A stretch of DNA of 19,410 nucleotides, taken from contig JAJZYV010000007.1 in the NCBI GenBank assembly GCA_021797955.1, positions 1-19,410 on the forward strand. Reading direction: 5' to 3'. This DNA is from Thermoplasmata archaeon. Its GTDB lineage: Archaea; Thermoplasmatota; Thermoplasmata; Thermoplasmatales; Thermoplasmataceae. This document shows positions 1-6,539 of this stretch, piece by piece (within the stretch, counting starts at the first letter, position 1; every line of letters begins with the position of its first letter). Position numbers and translations under genes: made by a program. The notes beneath the pieces were generated by a model. That model made no database searches, was not told the origin of the DNA, and saw only the letters and a list, made by a program, of their open reading frames with translations.

Positions 1-38
1 TCACCAATTCAGTTGACCCATTTCTAATCAAAACCTGA
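1..38 (-). ncRNA. tRNA-Trp intron (partial) with a possible box C/D guide RNA
   Basis: In many euryarchaea the tRNA-Trp intron carries a box C/D RNA guiding 2'-O-methylation of the same tRNA (Cm34 and Um39 in haloarchaea). Here the minus strand shows a perfect D'-like CTGA (12-9), followed by a C'-like TTGGTGA (7-1), and a weak C-like TTGATTA (31-25). The bases before CTGA can pair with G37-A42 of the spliced tRNA, if the 3' anticodon strand is CCCAA as the visible 5' strand TTGGG requires and if base 38 is A. The fifth base upstream of the box then faces position 39. The C box is non-consensus and the D box is outside the window, so this remains a candidate. Confidence 0.4.
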
Positions 39-76
39 CTGGAGCCCAATAGGATGCCTGATTACCCCATGTCCCC
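39..76 (-). tRNA. tRNA-Trp (CCA), 5' exon only; gene runs off the left edge
   Basis: Read on the minus strand from 76, the sequence folds as the 5' half of a tRNA. It has acceptor strand GGGGACA, U8, a D-arm with G10-G12 facing UCCU and a loop containing G18G19, then an anticodon 5' strand TTGGG and a loop starting C-T-CCA-G. CCA (42-40) is the Trp anticodon. The 3' half is not adjacent, which fits an intron after position 37, the usual place in archaeal tRNA-Trp. A TATA element lies 26 nt upstream, the same spacing as for the complete tRNA-Val in this window. The 3' exon would lie left of base 1, so pairing of the acceptor and anticodon stems cannot be tested here. Confidence 0.7.
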
Positions 77-98
77 GTACCTGTGCATTAATCATTAG

Positions 99-105
99 TA
101 TATAA
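99..105 (-). promoter_or_regulatory. TATA box of tRNA-Trp
   Basis: TTATATA on the minus strand is centred 26 nt before G1 of the tRNA. This is almost the same distance as TATATA to tRNA-Val at 17264, which supports both assignments. Confidence 0.6.
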
Positions 106-202
106 TTTTGAGGGATTTGAGCGGTCTTTTAACAAACTGTTGATTTTCCCATTAATACTAAGCGTGAACTAGAATCAATTTTGAAATTGTTGCATGATGT
201 TT

Positions 203-248
203 CTAAAAACCAAAAAATTACTCAGAATGGATTCCAATACTGGAATCC
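203..248 (-). terminator. hairpin plus T-tracts downstream of L41e
   Basis: On the minus strand a perfect 8-bp stem (GGATTCCA/TGGAATCC, 229-248, 4-nt loop) is followed within about 25 nt by runs of six and five T (203-220). It begins 33 nt after the L41e stop codon and lies before the tRNA-Trp promoter, so it would separate the two units. Archaeal termination mainly needs the U-tract, so the hairpin could instead be a protein-binding or processing site. Confidence 0.45.
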
Positions 249-280
249 GAAAAATCAATTAAAAAGCTATCAGGGTAGAA

Positions 281-349
281 TCAAGATTTATTTGCCTTTC
301 TCTGCCTTTTCAGTCTTCTGATTCTCTTCTTTCTCCATTTCCATCTCAT
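281..349 (-). CDS. rpl41e: 50S ribosomal protein L41e
   Basis: This is a 22-residue ORF, short enough to be missed by automatic calling. It starts [18 protein letters not shown], matching the archaeal L41e signature (MRWKW, then a continuous Arg/Lys helix). The family is usually about 25 residues and ends in KMRxRSK; this copy ends in ANKS after a shared core, so its C-terminus is divergent or slightly shortened. The protein is a single basic helix in the large ribosomal subunit. A Shine-Dalgarno-like GAGG lies just upstream of the ATG, and a hairpin/T-tract follows the stop. The frame stays open upstream of the ATG for about 45 codons, but the family match begins exactly at this ATG. Recognition is from memory of the family, not a search. 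Confidence 0.7.
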   Translation of the reverse strand: MRWKWRKKRIRRLKRQRKANKS

Positions 350-479
350 GTTTCCTCGTTTTTTCCAGTCTCTTGAACTTCGCTTCAATGTTTCACCCCA
401 ATAGTGAACTATATTCAAAAATAATTCACTTAAAGTAACGGGATATCCATACTTGTTATAAATAATTATATTGTGAACC

Positions 480-487
480 TTTATTTA
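480..487 (+). promoter_or_regulatory. candidate TATA box for the 508 gene
   Basis: TTTATTTA is centred about 24 nt before the ATG at 508, the leaderless spacing seen for several genes here. TTATAAAT at 456-463 is an alternative that would give a short leader. Confidence 0.35.
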
Positions 488-507
488 CAGTATTACATTA
501 ATCATAT

Positions 508-849
508 ATGCCAGATGATATCCAGAAATATCTAAAAGAAATCATGAACACTCTGCCGTCTGAAGAAATGTACATTGAGTCGGTTAGAGAAATTGTAAAG
601 GACTTTATCAAGGAATATATAAAGAAAAAACTCAATGAAGATAAAGAATTGAAGAAGCAGCTGGTTTCTGTGATTGAAGGATACCTTGAAGCTAAGGTGA
701 AAGAATATGATTCCATGGCAAGAATGGCAAAGCTTACCGCAAAATTGGGATTTTTGAGTGCTCCTGATTCGATAAAGGAAACTGCAACAAAGGATCTTAT
801 TGAAACTTTCAGGAAAGAGATTGAGGAAATTATACTCCGAACCATTTAG
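508..849 (+). CDS. small helical protein of unknown function
   Basis: I do not recognise this 113-residue protein. It is rich in Lys, Glu and Ile/Leu with almost no predicted turn breakers, so it is probably mostly alpha-helical. Residues about 24-70 show a charged amphipathic pattern that could form a coiled coil. There is no signal peptide, membrane segment, Cys pair or His-rich motif. The opposite-strand reading frame is a shadow of this gene. The stop codon abuts the stop of the convergent polB gene with no spacer, which suggests a compact, stable arrangement. The ATG at 508 is the first start in the frame and lies at leaderless distance from a TATA-like element. Confidence 0.65.
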   Translation: MPDDIQKYLKEIMNTLPSEEMYIESVREIVKDFIKEYIKKKLNEDKELKKQLVSVIEGYLEAKVKEYDSMARMAKLTAKLGFLSAPDSIKETATKDLIETFRKEIEEIILRTI

Positions 850-2277
850 TTACATAAATTTTTTCTTAAACACCGATTTTGAATTTAAATCAAATAGAGT
901 TGCGATGGCCGGGTCTGGTGAATAGTTCATCATTTTCTGATAATCTGTCTGTGATTGCCAGGTTGAGGAGTTAACATATCTCACTCCATTATAATTCCCA
1001 AGATAATGCCCATGTATGTGACCTGTAATAAAAATATCTGGCACATCTTTCATTATGTGCCCATCATAGCTGGAGGGAATTATGGGTGTTCTACCCCCGA
1101 ATACTGGTCCCATATACCTTCTTTTGAGCATCAATTCAATCGCCTTTCCCACGCTGTCGAAGTTTGCTCCGGGTATTAGTTCAATAAGATCGTTCAGTGA
1201 CATTCCGTGATAGATCGTAATCAATTTACCGTTCAATCTTAAATTATATGGATTTGGAATAAATTTGATCCTTTTTTCAAACATCTTTCTTATTGCCGGG
1301 CCAAATTCAGGCTGTGGCTCAGCCAGCCTTACGGTGTCATGATTCCCAGGCATCACGTATACACTTATATCCTCAGGAACTTGATTGACAAATTCTGAAA
1401 GATATTCATATTGCTCAAGCGGATTAATGATTTCCAGATCGTTTTCCTGGCTCGGATAAACACCTATGCCATCAACTACATCCCCGCTTAGAATCAAATG
1501 TTTCAATGAAGATGCTTCATCTGATGAACTCTTTGCCCAATCAATAAATTTCTGAAAGGAATCCTTAAGAAATGTTTTGCTCCCTACGTGAATATCGGAG
1601 ATTGAAGCTACATACTCTGGAGGTTTACCATTATCGTCAATCAACCTCTCGGGTACATCCGGTCTTATGATTTCATTCGCGAATACAACCGGCTCATTTT
1701 TTTCCCTGTCATTGCTTGGCCTGGAGACTCCCCCAATGACTCCTATCACCTCATCATTGAGAAGCAGTTCTTTTGAGAGGGGATTTTTCTTTAGAATAAA
1801 GACATCGATGAAAGAATCTGTGTCTTCAATCCTGAATCTTTTGTGACCGTTCTTGGTTTCGCTTATGTTTGTTATCATCCCTACGATTCTTACTTCCTTT
1901 CCTTCTTTCCTTTTAGCAGATTCTATTGAATCAATCTGCCTGAATTTTCCTGCATTAACGATAATACTCCGCAGAGTTTCATATCGGCCTACAAACATTT
2001 TTCTGAAGTCTTCAATAGTGCTGTTGGCCTTTATCTGGTTTATGTCTATTTCTGCAATTTCCAGTGGAGTTTTAGGACTATTTGTATTTAAAAGGAGCAT
2101 AACATCCTCTGGTTTCACTATTCCGCTATCTGCCACATTTTCATTGAGAAGATGGGTAATCATTGTTCCCATAGCGCGTTCTGTCATGATTTTGAGTGCT
2201 TCTGGTTCAACAATTATTCCCCTGGAGCTGAAAAATTCAAGGATTCTCTTCCTATCACTGAATGCTCCTGAGACCAT
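850..2277 (-). CDS. polB: DNA polymerase D (Pol II) small subunit DP1
   Basis: This is the small subunit of the archaeal replicative polymerase D, which pairs with DP2 and provides the 3'-5' proofreading exonuclease. The 475-residue protein has an N-terminal helical part, an OB-fold at about 127-205, and a calcineurin-like phosphoesterase domain from about 222. The metal-binding motifs are all present: DIH (D228, H230), GD (D266), GNHD (N312-H313), YHG (H357) and GHIHGH (H420, H422), so exonuclease activity is expected. The length is near that of other Thermoplasmata DP1 proteins. A TATA element lies 24 nt before the ATG, supporting this start and a leaderless message. DP2 is not in the window. 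Confidence 0.95.
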   Translation of the reverse strand: MVSGAFSDRKRILEFFSSRGIIVEPEALKIMTERAMGTMITHLLNENVADSGIVKPEDVMLLLNTNSPKTPLEIAEIDINQIKANSTIEDFRKMFVGRYETLRSIIVNAGKFRQIDSIESAKRKEGKEVRIVGMITNISETKNGHKRFRIEDTDSFIDVFILKKNPLSKELLLNDEVIGVIGGVSRPSNDREKNEPVVFANEIIRPDVPERLIDDNGKPPEYVASISDIHVGSKTFLKDSFQKFIDWAKSSSDEASSLKHLILSGDVVDGIGVYPSQENDLEIINPLEQYEYLSEFVNQVPEDISVYVMPGNHDTVRLAEPQPEFGPAIRKMFEKRIKFIPNPYNLRLNGKLITIYHGMSLNDLIELIPGANFDSVGKAIELMLKRRYMGPVFGGRTPIIPSSYDGHIMKDVPDIFITGHIHGHYLGNYNGVRYVNSSTWQSQTDYQKMMNYSPDPAIATLFDLNSKSVFKKKFM

Positions 2278-2297
2278 GCTTAGATCATTGAACTGAA

Positions 2298-2305
2298 TTA
2301 TAAAG
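2298..2305 (-). promoter_or_regulatory. TATA box of polB (leaderless)
   Basis: CTTTATAA on the minus strand is centred about 24 nt before the polB ATG at 2277, so transcription should begin at or next to the start codon. Confidence 0.55.
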
Positions 2306-2357
2306 GTATTTGCATCTACACTGCCTAAGGTATCATTAGAAACAATTTAGCGTATGA

Positions 2358-2365
2358 TTATTAAT
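2358..2365 (+). promoter_or_regulatory. candidate TATA box of the EamA transporter gene
   Basis: TTATTAAT is centred about 24 nt before the GTG at 2386, which supports that GTG as a leaderless start. Confidence 0.4.
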
Positions 2366-2385
2366 TATTCTGCATTCGCTTTTCA

Positions 2386-3258
2386 GTGAGTTTGAAGAGA
2401 GATGGAGTTCTGTTTTCCATCATGGTATCATTCTGGGCATTGAATTATCCACTGGTGAAATTTGCACTTCAGTATGTTGATCCATTCACGCTATTGTTTT
2501 ACAGAATTCTGTTTTCCCTGGTTGGCATCTTGATAATATTCAATCGAAAACAACTTTTGAAGCTCAAACCCGAATATATTAAACCAATGTTCATTCTTTC
2601 AATGCTGAGTGTTTTTATTTTCATGGAACTGTGGTTTATCGCTGAGTCAAGTATTTCTTCTTCCCTGTCTTCCATCCTGATTTACACTTATCCTGTAATT
2701 TCGATAGTGTTGTCTATCGTATTCTTAAAGGAATCGTACAATCGATATGTGGTTCTGGGAGTGATAATAGGTTTTTCTGGAATTATCCTAATCTTTTATA
2801 ACGCACTGTTTTCAAGTCTTGGTATCGGAGTTGTACTTGCTTTACTTGGCGCAATATGCTGGGCAACTGGAACCGTCTACTACAAGAAGTACCTCGCTGC
2901 TGCCCCAAGGGAAACCACAAATTTTTTCCAGTTTTTATTTGCGCTCATACCATCCTTTGCTGTAGCTGTTTACGTAACCCCAACAACCAGTATTTTTCAC
3001 CCTGTTCCTACTTTCTTGTTGATTGCTATTATAATGGGAATTCCTGGAACCGCAGTCGCATATTATGCTTTTCTTCATCTAAACAGGGAATACAGAGTTT
3101 CAACGATCTCATCTTTTCTCTTTCTAGTCCCTGCTCTTTCTGTGGTTTTTGGAATAGTTCTCCTAGGCGAAGTGCCCAATATTTATGAAATAAGTGGCCT
3201 GATTCTTGTAAGCATAGGAATCATATTTTCAGCTCGCGGATCGTCGATGGCTAATTGA
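2386..3258 (+). CDS. EamA/DMT family transporter
   Basis: A 290-residue integral membrane protein with about ten hydrophobic segments arranged as two EamA repeats (about 8-138 and 147-285). Typical features are an early W-ALNYPLVK segment, FYR in the second helix, and the SSSLSSILIYTYPV type of helix seen in drug/metabolite transporters. Members export amino acids, nucleotides or other small metabolites; the substrate cannot be read from the sequence. It starts at GTG, chosen because it is at leaderless distance from a TATA-like sequence and begins just before the first helix. It faces away from polB, with the two promoters in the short shared gap. Confidence 0.88.
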   Translation: MSLKRDGVLFSIMVSFWALNYPLVKFALQYVDPFTLLFYRILFSLVGILIIFNRKQLLKLKPEYIKPMFILSMLSVFIFMELWFIAESSISSSLSSILIYTYPVISIVLSIVFLKESYNRYVVLGVIIGFSGIILIFYNALFSSLGIGVVLALLGAICWATGTVYYKKYLAAAPRETTNFFQFLFALIPSFAVAVYVTPTTSIFHPVPTFLLIAIIMGIPGTAVAYYAFLHLNREYRVSTISSFLFLVPALSVVFGIVLLGEVPNIYEISGLILVSIGIIFSARGSSMAN

Positions 3259-3324
3259 AATTATTTCAGAAAAAATTAAAACTTATTTAACAAATGGCTA
3301 AATGCAAATGAAACATATCCTATC

Positions 3325-4770
3325 ATGGTCTACGAAGACTTACGTGATTTTGTTGAGGATCGGAGGAAAAAAAATGATCTTCTTGAGATAGATCAAAGTA
3401 CCGATCCAAAATTAGAACTCACCTGGATTTTAAGTGAGGAGGAAAGAGTTGGATCCGGAAAAACAATGCTTTTTAATAACGTAAAGAATTCAGATATTCC
3501 GGTAGTTGGGAATATTTTCTCGACGCAGGGTAAAATGAATGACATTCTCGGTTCGACTCCTGAAGAAATAGGTCAGGGGCTAAAGAACCTAATCAGACCA
3601 CCTGGTGAAAAAGATTCGCTTATTGGCCGTGGTTTAGAGATCCTGAAGGAACTTGGAGGGTTGAGGCCGAAATATCACGAAAAATTACCTTCATCACATC
3701 GCTTACTGGATAAGGTTGATTTGGACAGGTACCCTATCTGCACGACGTGGCCTGAGGATGCAGCTCCATTTATTACACTGCCTGTGGTAATAACACAGGA
3801 TCCTCAAACGAAGCTAAAAAACGCAGGAATGTATAGAATGCAAAAATATGATAGTGAAACACTTGGAATGCACTGGCAAATTCACAAAGACGGATCAAGA
3901 CATTACCAGGACTACAAGGAGAAGGGGAAAATAATGGACGTATCAGTTTCGTTGGGAACAGACCCCTTAACTATTTTCTCGGCAGTTGCTCCACTTCCTG
4001 AACCGCTGGATGAATTTTCCTTCTGTGGGTTGATAAGTAGGAAGAGGGTTGACTTGGTTAAAGGCCAGAGTGTTGGTATGCACTATCCCATGAACTCTGA
4101 AATAGTGCTTGAGGGATATATAGACACTTCGGAAACAAAAACAGAGGGTCCGTTTGGAGATCATACCGGATATTACTCCCTTGCTGACGAATTTCCTGTA
4201 TTCCACGTAAAAAAGATCGTGGAAAAGAAGAACCCGATTTACCCAACAACTATTGTGGGTAAACTATGGCACGAGGATGTGATAATGGGAAAATCCATAG
4301 AAAGATTATTCCTTCCACTTGTCAAATTGCAAATCCCAGAAATCGTAGACATGAACACAATGGAGGAAGCTGTTTTTCATGATATGATAGTAGTTTCCAT
4401 CAAAAAGCGGTACCCTGGACATGCAAGAAAGGTCATGTTTTCCATATGGGGAACTGGGCAGTTGATGTTTTCAAAGATAGTGATCGTTGTGGATGATGAT
4501 ATAAATGTGCACGATAGAAAACAGGTTATTTGGGCTATGAGCACAAGAATTGATCCTGCAAGAGATGTTGTTATTATACCAGGGACCCATACAGACACAC
4601 TGGATCACGCATCTCCAAGAATAAATTATGGATCAAAGATGGGGATTGATGCTACTAAAAAATGGAATACGGAGGGGTATGAAAGGGAATGGCCGGAGAC
4701 ATTGCAGATGGTGAAGGATATTCAAACCAGAGTGGATCAGTTAAGGGATTCCATGAAGAACGGACTTTAA
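3325..4770 (+). CDS. ubiD: UbiD-family prenylated-FMN decarboxylase
   Basis: A full-length (481 aa) UbiD-type decarboxylase, which acts on aromatic or alpha,beta-unsaturated acids using prenyl-FMN made by a UbiX partner. The key residues are visible: R171 in GMYRMQ, E263 in VLEGY, and E274/D279 in EGPFGDH, equivalent to the catalytic Arg-Glu-Glu set of Fdc1 (Asp at the last position is also found in E. coli UbiD). The C-terminal DDDIN, ARD and GSKMGIDATKKW segments match E. coli UbiD closely. It is immediately followed by a ubiA prenyltransferase gene, which points to quinone synthesis: decarboxylation of a prenylated ring, either classical or the MqnL step of the futalosine menaquinone route. 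No ubiX gene is in the window. Confidence 0.9.
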   Translation: MVYEDLRDFVEDRRKKNDLLEIDQSTDPKLELTWILSEEERVGSGKTMLFNNVKNSDIPVVGNIFSTQGKMNDILGSTPEEIGQGLKNLIRPPGEKDSLIGRGLEILKELGGLRPKYHEKLPSSHRLLDKVDLDRYPICTTWPEDAAPFITLPVVITQDPQTKLKNAGMYRMQKYDSETLGMHWQIHKDGSRHYQDYKEKGKIMDVSVSLGTDPLTIFSAVAPLPEPLDEFSFCGLISRKRVDLVKGQSVGMHYPMNSEIVLEGYIDTSETKTEGPFGDHTGYYSLADEFPVFHVKKIVEKKNPIYPTTIVGKLWHEDVIMGKSIERLFLPLVKLQIPEIVDMNTMEEAVFHDMIVVSIKKRYPGHARKVMFSIWGTGQLMFSKIVIVVDDDINVHDRKQVIWAMSTRIDPARDVVIIPGTHTDTLDHASPRINYGSKMGIDATKKWNTEGYEREWPETLQMVKDIQTRVDQLRDSMKNGL

Positions 4771-4778
4771 GCAAGCTA

Positions 4779-5624
4779 GTGGATTACATTAAACTGGAGC
4801 ATACCGTATTCGACATCCCGTTTATAGTGGCAGGTTCATTCATTGCTGCAGGGGGATTCCCCGGTATTAGTGTTGTTGTTCTGGTTGTACTGGCGGGCAC
4901 TTTAGCTCGTGCAACCGGAATGTCAATCAACAGGATCCTTGGAAGGAAGTATGATGCTATCAATCCAAGAAAGAGGAAGTGGGGGCTTGTTGATGGGAGC
5001 CTTTCAAATAAAAGCGCAATCGCGTTTACAATTTTCACAGCTTTTTTCTTCGAACTGTGCACTTTCCGTCTAAATCGTCTTGTATTTGAGTTGTCGCCCA
5101 TAGTGCTTGTGATGTTTATTATAGATCCCCTATTAAAAAGGGTTACACCATGGAGACATTTATTCATGGGATTCACTATTGGTGTAGGGGTTATGGCTGG
5201 ATATCTGGCCTATAAACCTGTTTTTCCGTCTTCCCCGGAGATATATATCCTCGTTCTCGCAACGTCATTTTGGATTGGGGGATTTGACATTGTTTACACT
5301 ATTCCAGATATTGAATTTGACATCGTAAATAAGTTGAAAACTGTTATGACTAGATACGGTACTGAAAGAGGGTTAATTATTTCAGATATCTTCCATGGCA
5401 TAACACTGGTTCTCTTCACTCTTCTGGTCTTTTACATCAGGAGCTGGTTTTATGTAATAGCCCTGTTTATTTTCTATTTTCTGATAATTTATCAGCACCT
5501 AATCATTAAGCCAGACGATCCAAAAACCATAAAGATGTCCTTCCTTAATTCAAATTCCTTCATAGGAATAGCATTTCTAATCAGCATCATCCTCACAGAA
5601 TATTTTAATATCCATTTTCTATGA
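4779..5624 (+). CDS. ubiA: UbiA/MqnP-like aromatic prenyltransferase
   Basis: A membrane-bound UbiA-family prenyltransferase of 281 residues with about eight hydrophobic segments, attaching an isoprenoid chain to an aromatic ring for quinone synthesis. The second Asp-rich motif is intact (D170, D177 and D181 in FDIVYTIPDIEFD). The first motif reads NRILGRKYD: N51, R52 and D59 are kept, but the usual first Asp is Gly55. I chose the GTG at 4779, eight bases after the ubiD stop, because family members start close to the YIKLEHTVFD segment. An upstream in-frame ATG at 4689 would add 30 non-conserved residues and overlap ubiD by 82 nt. Tight coupling with ubiD suggests one operon. The 3' end overlaps the convergent hom gene by 6 nt. 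Confidence 0.88.
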   Translation: MDYIKLEHTVFDIPFIVAGSFIAAGGFPGISVVVLVVLAGTLARATGMSINRILGRKYDAINPRKRKWGLVDGSLSNKSAIAFTIFTAFFFELCTFRLNRLVFELSPIVLVMFIIDPLLKRVTPWRHLFMGFTIGVGVMAGYLAYKPVFPSSPEIYILVLATSFWIGGFDIVYTIPDIEFDIVNKLKTVMTRYGTERGLIISDIFHGITLVLFTLLVFYIRSWFYVIALFIFYFLIIYQHLIIKPDDPKTIKMSFLNSNSFIGIAFLISIILTEYFNIHFL

Positions 5625-6539
5625 AATGCACCTTAAAATATCATTCAGTACAGCTCCTGCAGTTTCAATTGGGCCATCACGCTTTTCCGAAACAAATATT
5701 GGTTCTCGCTCCTTAAATGAAACCTGAACTGCCATTGACATTGGATCCAGATCCAAAAATGCGCTTCCCTCCTCTAATTCCATAAGACCTGAACTGATCT
5801 CCCCCTCATCATTAATTCTTACCATCAGTGCTGTTTTGCCAGAAATATTTTTCAAATCTATTCCGGTGTATTTCAGGTTAGACAATCTCAGGGGATATCC
5901 AAATATGGAGTTTGCTATAATCACTGCTTTTCTTGCTGAATCGGTCCCATTTAGGTCATCGCTCATGTCAGTTTCAGCCACTCCAGCTTTAACCGCTTCA
6001 TTGAAAGCATCTTCCTGTTTCAACCCTGACCTTATTTTCTTTAATACAAAATTTGATGTCAAATTTACGATTCCGACAAATTCTTTCACATGAAATGGTT
6101 TAAATGATCCCTCTAATAGGCTAAAGATTGGTAACCCACCTGCGACGGTGGCCTCGTAGAAAATCTTTCTTTTGGTGCTGATTGAGTCCTTCATAATCTC
6201 TGGAAAAAAATTCGCTAGACCAGACTTGTTGGCCGTTACCACACTTTTGCCACTATAAAACATGTGCTCATATGTTCTCCTTTCCAGAATTCCGTCCCTA
6301 GAGGCAGTCCTAAGATCGACGTAAATATCAAATTCAAGATCTTCGACCCTTTCTGGCTTTTGATGCCTTGATGGCTGCTCAAGAAATAAATTGATCATTT
6401 GTTTGTCAAGCGGCCCATATCCGTATATTGATCCTCTGGAATTCTCCAGGCCATAAATTTCAATTTCTGGAATTGCCTCCAGAAGTTGTAGCAGAGCTTT
6501 TGAGACGTTGCCTGTTCCCGCAATATATAGCCTTGTCAT
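5619..6539 (-). CDS. hom: homoserine dehydrogenase
   Basis: This enzyme reduces aspartate semialdehyde to homoserine with NAD(P)H, for Thr and Met synthesis. The 306-residue protein has the N-terminal Rossmann fold (GTGNVSKALL, residues 8-17; the usual third Gly is Ser), the VTANK segment with K105, and the catalytic domain with the signature DDLNGTDSARK (D200, K204). There is no C-terminal ACT domain, as in short archaeal forms, so feedback inhibition through ACT is not expected. Its ATG overlaps the gyrA stop by 4 nt, which implies translational coupling to the gyrase genes, an unusual partner for an amino-acid enzyme. Confidence 0.9.
   Translation of the reverse strand: MTRLYIAGTGNVSKALLQLLEAIPEIEIYGLENSRGSIYGYGPLDKQMINLFLEQPSRHQKPERVEDLEFDIYVDLRTASRDGILERRTYEHMFYSGKSVVTANKSGLANFFPEIMKDSISTKRKIFYEATVAGGLPIFSLLEGSFKPFHVKEFVGIVNLTSNFVLKKIRSGLKQEDAFNEAVKAGVAETDMSDDLNGTDSARKAVIIANSIFGYPLRLSNLKYTGIDLKNISGKTALMVRINDEGEISSGLMELEEGSAFLDLDPMSMAVQVSFKEREPIFVSEKRDGPIETAGAVLNDILRCIS

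Noticed and set aside
281..484. Longer N-terminal extension of the L41e frame
   Set aside because: The frame is open upstream to about 485, but the family match starts exactly at ATG 349 with GAGG before it, and no member has such an extension.
3325..4770. UbiD-family protein as the mevalonate-pathway decarboxylase (anhydromevalonate phosphate)
   Set aside because: Thermoplasmata are known to use a mevalonate 3-kinase route, and the adjacent ubiA gene points to quinone synthesis.
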